A stretch of 64,000 bases of DNA from Rhodobacter sp. (GTDB lineage Bacteria > Pseudomonadota > Alphaproteobacteria > Rhodobacterales > Rhodobacteraceae). Under the pieces are notes generated by a model. That model saw nothing but the letters and a program-made list of their open reading frames with translations, was not told where the DNA came from and did no database searches. Made by a program: the position numbers and the translations under genes. This document shows, piece by piece, positions 55,911 through 64,000 of the stretch; within the stretch, counting starts at the first letter, position 1; each line of letters begins with the position of its first letter. The stretch lies in the NCBI GenBank assembly GCA_027490955.1, contig JAIXXB010000019.1, positions 1-64,000 on the forward strand. The letters run 5' to 3'.

Positions 55911-56513
55911 ATGAAGATTCTTCTAGCAGACGATCATGATCTGGTGCGCGACACCTTGGCGGCATTTTTGGAAAACGAGCCAGACCTTGGCGTGCGCACA
56001 GCGGCCAATCTGACCGATGCCTTGGCCATCGTGGCGGCAGAGGGCGCGTTTGAACTGGTTTTGTTGGATTACACCATGCCAGGTATGGATGGGCTGATCG
56101 GGCTAAGCAAAATGATCGCCGCCAATGCGGGCAAACCCGTTGCCATTTTGTCGGGCACGGCAGACCGCAATGTGGCCGAACAGGCCATCAAGGCAGGCGC
56201 AGTGGGATTTGTGCCCAAAACGCTGGCGGCCAAGTCTATCGTTTCGGCACTGAAATTCATGGCCTCGGGCGAGGTGTTCGCGCCCTTCGGATTTATGCAC
56301 CGCGACGAGGTGGATGGAAATTCGGCAATCACCAAACGCGAGCGCGATGTTCTGATTGGGCTGACAGCGGGCAAATCCAACAAAGAAATCGCCAATGATT
56401 TGGATCTGCAGGAAGTGACGATCAAGCTGCATGTCAAAACCCTATGCCGCAAATTGGGCGCAAAGAACCGCACCCAAGCGGCCATGATCGCCCGTGATCG
56501 GCGGCTGTTGTAA
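55911..56513 (+). CDS. NarL/LuxR-family response regulator
   Basis: 200 residues. REC domain with Asp7-Asp8, phospho-acceptor Asp53 in LLDYTMPGMDG and Lys103 in GFVPKT; LuxR-type helix-turn-helix at about 140-190 (LTAGKSNKEIANDLDLQEVTIKLHVKTLCRKLGAKNRTQA, seen in pieces). The start is the ATG at 55911 after GAGAGG; a GTG two codons earlier is possible. Divergent from the kinase pair, so it is a good candidate partner for that kinase's phosphorelay. Confidence 0.92.
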   Translation: MKILLADDHDLVRDTLAAFLENEPDLGVRTAANLTDALAIVAAEGAFELVLLDYTMPGMDGLIGLSKMIAANAGKPVAILSGTADRNVAEQAIKAGAVGFVPKTLAAKSIVSALKFMASGEVFAPFGFMHRDEVDGNSAITKRERDVLIGLTAGKSNKEIANDLDLQEVTIKLHVKTLCRKLGAKNRTQAAMIARDRRLL

Positions 56514-56567
56514 GGGCTTTTCTTCACGCCGCTTGCGCCCTATGGTCGCCCCGTCACAGGAGGGGCG

Positions 56568-56999
56568 ATGATGGGATTGAAGTATTTACATACGATGGTG
56601 CGGGTGCTGGATTTGGACAAATCCATCGCCTTTTACGAATTGCTTGGCCTGCGCGAGACGCGTCGCCACGTCAATGACAAGGGGCGCTTTACCCTTGTAT
56701 TCATGGCCCCGCCAGATCAGCCTGAATGCCCAGTGGAGTTGACCTATAACTGGGATGGCGATTCTGCCTTGCCTTCGGACAGCCGTCATTTTGGCCATTT
56801 GGCCTATATGGTCGACGATATCTATGCCGCCTGTGCGCATTTGGCGGCAAATGGCGTTGTCATCAACCGCCCGCCGCGCGATGGGCATATGGCCTTTGTG
56901 CGCAGCCCAGACAATGTATCTATTGAATTGATCCAAAAGGGTGACAACCTTGCCCCTGCCGAGCCTTGGGCATCTATGGGCAATACGGGGCATTGGTAA
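56568..56999 (+). CDS. gloA: Lactoylglutathione lyase (glyoxalase I)
   Basis: 143 residues, VOC fold. Converts the methylglyoxal-glutathione adduct to S-lactoylglutathione. The metal ligands are His8 (in YLHTMVRVLD), Glu59 (VELTYNW), His75 (HFGHLAYMVDD) and Glu120 (VSIELIQ). AGGAGG precedes the ATG. The C-terminus TGHW-stop lies in the first unit of a short tandem repeat that continues past the gene. Confidence 0.95.
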   Translation: MMGLKYLHTMVRVLDLDKSIAFYELLGLRETRRHVNDKGRFTLVFMAPPDQPECPVELTYNWDGDSALPSDSRHFGHLAYMVDDIYAACAHLAANGVVINRPPRDGHMAFVRSPDNVSIELIQKGDNLAPAEPWASMGNTGHW

Positions 57000-57033
57000 G
57001 CACGGGGCATTGGTAAATACTGGGCATAGATAA
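56985..57033. repeat. 17-bp period tandem repeat at the gloA 3' end
   Basis: ACGGGGCATTGGTAA occurs at 56985-56999 and again at 57002-57016, with a third diverged unit at 57019-57033. The first unit encodes the last residues and stop of gloA; the others duplicate that stop codon downstream. Probably slippage or local duplication. Confidence 0.7.
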
Positions 57034-57063
57034 GCGGGGCGCATCGCGCGCAGGTTTTGGCCG

Positions 57064-58158
57064 CTAAAGCTGCCACAGGCTGAACAGATCGGGCCCGATC
57101 CTGCGGCTTTCAATCAGCCGCGCGCGGGGGGCATTTGCCAGTTTCGCAATGCCCAAATCTGCCAGATTTGGCAGGCCCGCGCTGCCAATAGCCAGCCCAG
57201 CGGTATAAAGCGCGACCTGATCGACCAGCCCTGCGCGCACCAGTGCCGCCGCCAATCCGCCGCCGCCTTCGCACAGAACGCGGGTGATCCCCTCTGCCGC
57301 CAGCGCCGCCAGAGCTGCGCGCAGGTTCAGCGCCGTGCCGCCGTCTTGCGTTTGGATGTCCATCAGCTTGGCCCCCGCCGCGGCCCAAGCCTGACGCGCG
57401 GGTAAGGGTGCATGCGGCCCATGCAGCAACCAGACAGGGGCCACATCCATGCTGCGCCCCAATTGCGAGGCCGCGCTGTGGCGCAGGCCGCCATCGACCA
57501 GCACCCGAACGGGTTGGCGCAGCGCGCCCAATCCGCGCACTGTCAGGCGCGGATCATCGGCCAGCGCTGTGTTCGAGCCGACCATAACAGCGTCATGGCA
57601 GGCGCGCAGCCCATGTGCGTGGGCGCGGGCAGGGGGGGCGGTGATCCACTGGCTTTCACCAGAGGCCATGGCAATTCGCCCATCCAAGCTGCTGGCCAGT
57701 TTCAGGGTGACAAAGGGCAATCCTTGCGTGACGCGTTTGAGAAACCCCGCATGATCGGCGCGCGCCGCTTCGGCCAAAATGCCCGAGGTCACCTTGACAC
57801 CCGCCGCGCGCAGCATGGCTGCGCCGCGCCCCGAAACGCGCGGATCAGGATCGTCAATCGCATAGCTGACATGGGCAATGCCCGCATCAATCAGCGCTTG
57901 CGCGCAAGGCGGGGTATGGCCGATATGGGCGCAAGGCTCTAGCGTGACATGGGCCGTGGCCCCGCGCGCCGCTGCCCCTGCCTGCGCCAAAGCCACGGTT
58001 TCGGCATGGGGACGCCCGCCCAGTTGCGTGGCCCCGCGCCCCAAAATGCGGCCGTCTTTCTCAATAATGCAGCCCACCGCAGGGTTCGGCCAAACTTGCC
58101 CCATACCCCGCGCGCCCAAGCGCAGGGCATGGGCCATATGTTGGCCTAAATCGGTCAC
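57064..58158 (-). CDS. ribD: Bifunctional riboflavin deaminase/reductase
   Basis: 364 residues. N-terminal deaminase with zinc ligands His51 (PHAE, catalytic Glu53), Cys76 and Cys85 ([12 protein letters not shown]); C-terminal reductase with [12 protein letters not shown] and [14 protein letters not shown]. Catalyses steps two and three of riboflavin synthesis. Start is a GTG at 58158 overlapping the nrdR stop (GTGA). The other rib genes lie 40 kb away in this window. Confidence 0.95.
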   Translation of the reverse strand: MTDLGQHMAHALRLGARGMGQVWPNPAVGCIIEKDGRILGRGATQLGGRPHAETVALAQAGAAARGATAHVTLEPCAHIGHTPPCAQALIDAGIAHVSYAIDDPDPRVSGRGAAMLRAAGVKVTSGILAEAARADHAGFLKRVTQGLPFVTLKLASSLDGRIAMASGESQWITAPPARAHAHGLRACHDAVMVGSNTALADDPRLTVRGLGALRQPVRVLVDGGLRHSAASQLGRSMDVAPVWLLHGPHAPLPARQAWAAAGAKLMDIQTQDGGTALNLRAALAALAAEGITRVLCEGGGGLAAALVRAGLVDQVALYTAGLAIGSAGLPNLADLGIAKLANAPRARLIESRRIGPDLFSLWQL

Positions 58159-58622
58159 TCTTCGCTGGCAGGATTTGGCCGCAGTTCCGAAACAAAACGG
58201 TCAAAATCGTCGGCGGCCTGAAAGTTTTTGTACACGCTGGCAAAGCGCACATAGCCCACAGTGTCAATCCGCGCGAGGCTTTCCATCACAATCTCGCCAA
58301 TGATCTTCGAGGAGATATCCGTATCGCCAAGGCTTTCCAACCGCCGCACGATGCCCGAAATCATCTGGTCAATCCGTTCAGGATCAATGGGCCGCTTTTG
58401 CATGGCAATGCGGATCGAGCGTTCAAGCTTGCTGCGGTCAAAATCTTCGCGTTTGCCCGATGATTTGACCACCACCAAATCGCGCAACTGCACGCGTTCG
58501 TAGGTGGTGAAACGCCCACCGCAGGCGGGGCAAAAGCGGCGGCGGCGGATGGAAACATGATCTTCTGCTGGTCGGCTGTCTTTCACTTGCGTGTCAACAT
58601 TACCGCAAAATGGGCAACGCAT
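58155..58622 (-). CDS. nrdR: Transcriptional repressor NrdR
   Basis: 155 residues. Zinc ribbon Cys3, Cys6, Cys31 and Cys34 followed by an ATP-cone domain ([21 protein letters not shown]). NrdR represses ribonucleotide reductase genes in response to dATP/ATP. The nrdR-ribD pair is conserved widely. The four-base overlap with ribD couples them. Confidence 0.96.
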   Translation of the reverse strand: MRCPFCGNVDTQVKDSRPAEDHVSIRRRRFCPACGGRFTTYERVQLRDLVVVKSSGKREDFDRSKLERSIRIAMQKRPIDPERIDQMISGIVRRLESLGDTDISSKIIGEIVMESLARIDTVGYVRFASVYKNFQAADDFDRFVSELRPNPASEE

Positions 58623-58729
58623 GGGCGTGCTCCTTGCTTGTTAGGGTTCCTGCCTGATCCGATGTGCCTCGGACTTCCACTATCCATAGCGCACTGGCCC
58701 AAGGCTTGGCTAGAAATCTTTGCGCGGCC

Positions 58730-58797
58730 CTAGATATAGGAAAAATGTGTTGCGGAAAGGATTCAGTCGGCCCGCAGGCAGGGCGCGCTAGATATAG
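58730..58797. promoter_or_regulatory. Two CTAGATATAG sites upstream of nrdR
   Basis: CTAGATATAG occurs at 58730-58739 and 58788-58797, both in a GCGC-rich context, 58 bases apart and 107-175 bases upstream of the nrdR start. The sequence is a near-palindrome (CTA...TAG). NrdR boxes are similar AT-rich pseudo-palindromes in pairs, but the usual spacing is about 31-32 bases, so autoregulation is only a possibility. Confidence 0.35.
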
Positions 58798-59035
58798 GGG
58801 CGCGGGCTGGGGCGGTGATCGCCGCAGGGGGGCGCTGCGCAGAAATACTGCGGCAAAACAAGCGGTTCTGTCTGTATTCAGCCACCATGGCCACGGCCAA
58901 AGCCACGGCCAAAGCCAAGGGCATAGCCAGCCCCAAGGCCGATCCTCCCCGCGCCCGAATGGCTGGGCGTCTTGCCCTAGGCTGGGGTGCATTTTCTTGG
59001 TCTGGGCAATATCTGGCGCCTATGGCGCGCGTCTT

Positions 59036-59068
59036 GCCTGCGTATGGCCTGCGTATGGTCTGCGTATG
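59036..59068. repeat. 11-bp tandem repeat, three units
   Basis: GCCTGCGTATG repeats at 59036-59046 and 59047-59057, with a one-mismatch third unit GTCTGCGTATG at 59058-59068. It lies in the gap just beyond the 3' end of the minus-strand lytic transglycosylase. Confidence 0.75.
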
Positions 59069-59108
59069 GCATCTGTACCGACACCAACGCCTGCCCGCCT
59101 GCGGCGCG

Positions 59109-59936
59109 CTAGCCGTCGATTTTGGCGGCAATCAGGGCAATCGCCTGCTGATAGACTGTCGCCGCATTCCATTCGTTCAGCACGCGGAAATTGGGCTGAC
59201 CTTCGCCATAGCCCGCCCCCGCCTGCCAACCCTTGGCGCGCAGATAATTGGCCGTGCTGGCCAGCGCATCCACGGCATTGTTCAAATCAATCTTCCCATC
59301 GCCGTTGCCATCAATGCCGTATTCAAAAGCATTGCCAGGCAAAAACTGCGTATGGCCCAACTCGCCATGTTTCGCGCCGATGCTGCCTGCATCAATCGTG
59401 CCTTGGTCGACCAGTTTCAACGCGCCAATCAGATGTGGGCGAAAGAAATCACTGCGGCGGCAATCAAAGGTCAGCGTGGCAATGGCCGAGACGATATTGC
59501 TATCGCCCATGAAATTGCCAAAACCCGTTTCCATGCCATGGATGGCGATCAAAATGCCAGCGGGCACGCCAAAGGCTTGCTCTAGGCTGTCATAAAACTC
59601 TTTGTTCTTTTCGCGCCGCGCTTTGCCGATGCTGGCAATATCATTGGCCCCGCGCACCTGCAAAAACTGATCCAGCGGGTACTTAAAGCTTTTCTGATTG
59701 CGGTCGGCGCTGATGGTGGATTTGGAATAGCTGGTGCCAGCCAAGGCGTTCAGGCCAGCCGCGCCCACGCCTTCGGCGGCGGCTTCGGCGGCAAAATCAG
59801 CCTTCCACGCATCATAGCCTGCCGAGGTGTCGCTGCATGTGGCGGCATGTATCGGCAGCGCGGCAAGGCAAAGGCCCATCAGCGCCGCTGCGCTGAGGCG
59901 CAGCGAAAGGGCGCGAAAGAATGGTGCAGCAGTCAT
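59109..59936 (-). CDS. mltB: MltB-family lytic murein transglycosylase
   Basis: 275 residues with a signal peptide (about 5-30, ending PIHAAT). Cleaves peptidoglycan glycan strands to 1,6-anhydro products. The catalytic Glu lies in IHGMETGFGNFMG, and HGELGHTQFLPGNAFEYGIDGNGDGKIDL carries the family's substrate groove and EF-hand-like calcium loop. The start at 59936 follows AAGGA; ATGs further upstream lie before the signal peptide. No lipobox, so it is soluble or periplasmic. Confidence 0.9.
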   Translation of the reverse strand: MTAAPFFRALSLRLSAAALMGLCLAALPIHAATCSDTSAGYDAWKADFAAEAAAEGVGAAGLNALAGTSYSKSTISADRNQKSFKYPLDQFLQVRGANDIASIGKARREKNKEFYDSLEQAFGVPAGILIAIHGMETGFGNFMGDSNIVSAIATLTFDCRRSDFFRPHLIGALKLVDQGTIDAGSIGAKHGELGHTQFLPGNAFEYGIDGNGDGKIDLNNAVDALASTANYLRAKGWQAGAGYGEGQPNFRVLNEWNAATVYQQAIALIAAKIDG

Positions 59937-60086
59937 AACGTTATCCTTCTGGATTTTCGCCATGATGGCGGGGCAATCTGTGGCGCGCAATGGCCTTGCT
60001 GCGTTAATCTGTTGATAACTGCCCGATGCAGCCCCTGCAGTGCCGCGGCCCAAAGCCAGCGCGGCCCCTGCTGGGCCGTGATGCAC

Positions 60087-61016
60087 CTATGCATCTGCCC
60101 GCCCCATCTGGTTGCGCAAGACCTGCGCCACATCGGCCAAATGCCCTGCAATGGGCGAGGTTTTGCGCCAGACCATGCCGATTTGCCGCTGCGGCGCGGG
60201 GGCGGGAAAGCGCTGGATACAGACCTGCGCCGCGCGGGTTTCAACCGCCACTGCCATTTCGGGGATCAGCGTGACGCCCATCCCTGCGGCAACCATTTGC
60301 ACCAAGGTGGTCAGGGCCGATCCATCCATCACTTCGCGCGGCAGGGGATTGGGCCGCGTTGTGGCGCCTGCGCTGGAGGGCGGTGCGCAAAAGGCCAGCG
60401 CCTGATCGCGAAAGCAATGCCCCTCTTCCAGCAGCAAAAGGCGCATTTGGCGCAGGCCCTGCGCATCTGGCACGGGGCGGGCGGCATCGGCGGCAGGGCG
60501 CACCAGCACGAAATCTTCGCTGAACAGCGGCGCTTGGGCCAATTGCGGCGCATCCAGCGGCAGGGCAAGGATCGCGCAATCCAGCCGCCCTTCGGCCAGT
60601 TCGGCCAGCAAAACCTGCGTCATCGCCTCGCGCAGGCGCAGATCCAGCGCGGGAAAAGAGGCGTTCAGCGCGGCCATCATCTGCGGCAGAAGATAGGGCG
60701 CAACTGTGGGGATCACGCCCAGCGACACCTTTCCCGCCAGCCCATCGCCCGTTTGCGCGCGCACAAAATCGCCCAAAGCGGCCACTTCGCGCAGAATGGC
60801 GCGGGCGCGGGCGGCAAATTCTGCCCCAAAGGGGGTAAGGGTCAGGCCCTTGGGGCTGCGTTCAAACAGGGGGGCGGCGGCCTGCGCCTCTAACTCTTTG
60901 ATCTGCATCGAGAGTGCGGGTTGCGAGATGGCGCAAAGATCTGCCGCGCGGCCAAAATGCAGGGCCGTGGCCAATGTATCGAAATAGTAAAGCTGGCGCA
61001 GGGTGAGGTTCTTCAT
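60087..61016 (-). CDS. oxyR: Hydrogen peroxide sensor OxyR
   Basis: 309 residues, LysR family. N-terminal helix-turn-helix (LHFGRAADLCAISQPALSMQIKELE) and a peroxide-sensing regulatory domain with the redox cysteines Cys201 and Cys210 in GHCFRDQALAFC, the nine-residue spacing of E. coli OxyR Cys199/Cys208. Divergent from katG over 126 bases, the common arrangement in alphaproteobacteria, so katG activation is expected. Confidence 0.95.
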   Translation of the reverse strand: MKNLTLRQLYYFDTLATALHFGRAADLCAISQPALSMQIKELEAQAAAPLFERSPKGLTLTPFGAEFAARARAILREVAALGDFVRAQTGDGLAGKVSLGVIPTVAPYLLPQMMAALNASFPALDLRLREAMTQVLLAELAEGRLDCAILALPLDAPQLAQAPLFSEDFVLVRPAADAARPVPDAQGLRQMRLLLLEEGHCFRDQALAFCAPPSSAGATTRPNPLPREVMDGSALTTLVQMVAAGMGVTLIPEMAVAVETRAAQVCIQRFPAPAPQRQIGMVWRKTSPIAGHLADVAQVLRNQMGRADA

Positions 61017-61024
61017 AAGGTTTT

Positions 61025-61056
61025 CTTATCAAGACCATCAGATAATTCAACTTATC
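61025..61056. promoter_or_regulatory. OxyR operator candidate in the oxyR-katG gap
   Basis: Three half-sites with a regular period: TTATC (61026-61030), GATAA (61041-61045) and TTATC (61052-61056), so GATAATTCAACTTATC forms a clear dyad and the first half-site adds a second one. LysR regulators bind such repeated dyads between divergent genes. The AT-rich block lies next to the oxyR start. Confidence 0.6.
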
Positions 61057-61088
61057 TTATTCATGGAAAGGTGATAGGCCCGCGCTAA

Positions 61089-63311
<2,223 letters not shown>

Positions 63312-63332
63312 GGGCTGGGTTTCAGCAAAACC

Positions 63333-63361
63333 AAAGCGCGCGGGCCTGCCTCGCGCGCTTT
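63333..63361 (+). terminator. Hairpin after katG
   Basis: AAAGCGCGCG (63333-63342) and CGCGCGCTTT (63352-63361) form a 10-bp stem with a 9-base loop, 21 bases after the katG stop. There is no long T-run, so termination strength is uncertain; the symmetry would also serve the convergent hydrolase transcript. Confidence 0.65.
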
Positions 63362-63388
63362 GACTATATCCAAACATCTATTTGCAAA

Positions 63389-63424
63389 CATCGCCCCATT
63401 CATTGCCCCATGCATCGCCCCATT
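63389..63424. repeat. 12-bp tandem repeat, three units
   Basis: CATCGCCCCATT (63389-63400), CATTGCCCCATG (63401-63412) and CATCGCCCCATT (63413-63424) follow one another in the gap between katG and the hydrolase. Outer units are identical and the middle one has two changes. No coding function is seen. Confidence 0.75.
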
Positions 63425-63460
63425 CGGCGCGCCGCCTTGGTTGGGCCAGCGCGCCTGCCG

Positions 63461-64000
63461 CTATGGCAGCGTCACGGCAAGCCAATCCATCACATCATCG
63501 AACCAGCGGTCTGACAATTTCTGCTGCTGCCTGATGCCAAAGCCATGCCCGCCATCGCCATAAATGTGGCAGGCAACCCGAACGCCCGCAGCATGCGCCA
63601 TTTGCGCCAGCGCAGCCGTTGAAAACGGCGCGACAACGTCATCATCGGCCGCCGCAATCAGGCATAGGGGCGGGCAATCGGCTGGGATGGTAGAGCCGCC
63701 GCGCCATGCGGGATAGACAGGCACGGCAAAGGCGGGGCGGCAGTCTGCTGGGGCTGCAAGGGCAAGGTCTACGGCCACGCCGCCACCGGCGGAAAACCCC
63801 ATAACGCCCAGTCGCGCAGGATCAATCCCAAAGCGCGCGGCCCCAGCGCGGATCACCCGCATCGCCTGCCGACCATCCGCCTCGGCCAGATCGCGGCCCG
63901 CCGAAATCTCGCCCGATCCGCTGGGTGGGGTGGCTTGGCCCGGATGCGCCCTCTCTAGCCGCTGATCCAATTCTTGCATAAAACGTGGGATGTCCGCGTC
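63461..64000 (-). CDS. Alpha/beta hydrolase, N-terminus beyond the window
   Basis: The frame is open to base 64000 (DADIPRF before an internal Met), so the start lies outside. In the visible 180 codons the nucleophile elbow is GFSAGGG, the acid is in AAADDDVVAPF and the His in GDGGHGFG, the catalytic triad of the dienelactone-hydrolase/acetyl-xylan-esterase-like group. Substrate unknown. The stop at 63461 ends the protein in DWLAVTLP. Confidence 0.85.
   Translation of the reverse strand, partial: DADIPRFMQELDQRLERAHPGQATPPSGSGEISAGRDLAEADGRQAMRVIRAGAARFGIDPARLGVMGFSAGGGVAVDLALAAPADCRPAFAVPVYPAWRGGSTIPADCPPLCLIAAADDDVVAPFSTAALAQMAHAAGVRVACHIYGDGGHGFGIRQQQKLSDRWFDDVMDWLAVTLP

Larger units (their letters stand above)
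58623..59108. other. 486-base gap between nrdR and mltB with short repeats
   Basis: No gene is supported; the open frame across it has an Ala/Lys-rich low-complexity product and no ribosome site. It contains two copies of a CTAGATATAG sequence (58730 and 58788), a purine-rich stretch with repeated GGCCAAAGCCA units (about 58888-58917) and an 11-bp tandem repeat at 59036. Confidence 0.6.

Noticed and set aside
58815-59585. Plus-strand frame with Ala/Lys repeats in the nrdR-mltB gap
   Set aside because: It runs through the mltB coding strand in antisense; the first part is a repeat artefact.
63360-63563. Plus-strand frame with an IAP repeat after katG
   Set aside because: The repeat derives from the 12-bp tandem; there is no ribosome site, and it overlaps the hydrolase 3' end.

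Overview
The window looks like chromosomal DNA of a GC-rich alphaproteobacterium of the Rhodobacterales (Paracoccaceae group). This rests on the gene neighbourhoods (tldD divergent from coxB-ctaB-ctaG-coxC-SURF1-thrC; nrdR-ribD; ribE-ribB-ribH-nusB), lineage-typical proteins (LdtR, MmcB, SdhE beside an aspartate aminotransferase, ethylmalonyl-CoA pathway enzymes Mcl2 and Mch) and a tRNA-His with the alphaproteobacterial peculiarity of no extra G-1 and an A73. Family assignments come from reading translations; no database search was run.

Layout. 0-0.4 kb: the edge of an IS5-type insertion sequence that cuts the 3' end of a small gene. 0.4-3.1 kb: parE and a Phd/Doc-type toxin-antitoxin pair. 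3.2-9.9 kb: an epimerase, a DUF1007/NicO metal-export pair, a MATE pump, an aspartate aminotransferase, sdhE and ldtR. 10.2-14.9 kb: a capsule export/linker operon (kpsS, a Wza-like lipoprotein, kpsC). 15-18.6 kb: riboflavin synthesis genes with nusB. 18.6-22 kb: a GNAT enzyme, mmcB, a small conserved gene, tRNA-His and tldD. 22-31.5 kb: the cytochrome aa3 subunit and assembly operon running into thrC, an M16 peptidase, an acetyltransferase, a DUF1697 gene and an FAD-linked dehydrogenase. 31.7-34.3 kb: a biotin ECF transporter (bioMNY) with a methyltransferase. 34.4-39 kb: an NYN ribonuclease-like protein, mdh, a TauE exporter and a HupE/UreJ metal-transport module with a His-rich protein and a membrane anchor protein. 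39-42.7 kb: one giant RTX calcium-binding protein. 43-46.2 kb: a small secreted protein and the mcl2-nnrU-DUF1737-mch operon. 46.2-52.1 kb: two divergent cobalamin operons for the aminopropanol arm and nucleotide loop assembly. 52.1-56.5 kb: a hybrid histidine kinase, a cysteine-free sulfite-oxidase-fold partner and a NarL-type response regulator. 56.6-64 kb: glyoxalase I, ribD-nrdR, a lytic transglycosylase, divergent oxyR/katG and a partial alpha/beta hydrolase.

Connections. The ethylmalonyl-CoA pathway contains B12-dependent mutases, and mcl2/mch lie directly against the cobalamin genes and a few kb from a nickel/cobalt-type HupE module. RibB has a degenerate GTP cyclohydrolase II half, so ribA must be elsewhere, and the riboflavin genes are split between 15-18 kb and 57-58 kb. 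The cox operon holds subunits II and III with heme O synthase, Cox11 and SURF1; subunit I is not here.

The least explained items are: a dispersed long-hairpin element present four times in intergenic gaps, with compensatory changes in one copy; the signalling module at 52-56.5 kb; the HupE/His-rich/anchor module; a structured non-coding gap before mmcB; a Doc-like toxin with Arg at the catalytic His position; and a CoxB whose CuA loop lacks the usual Glu.
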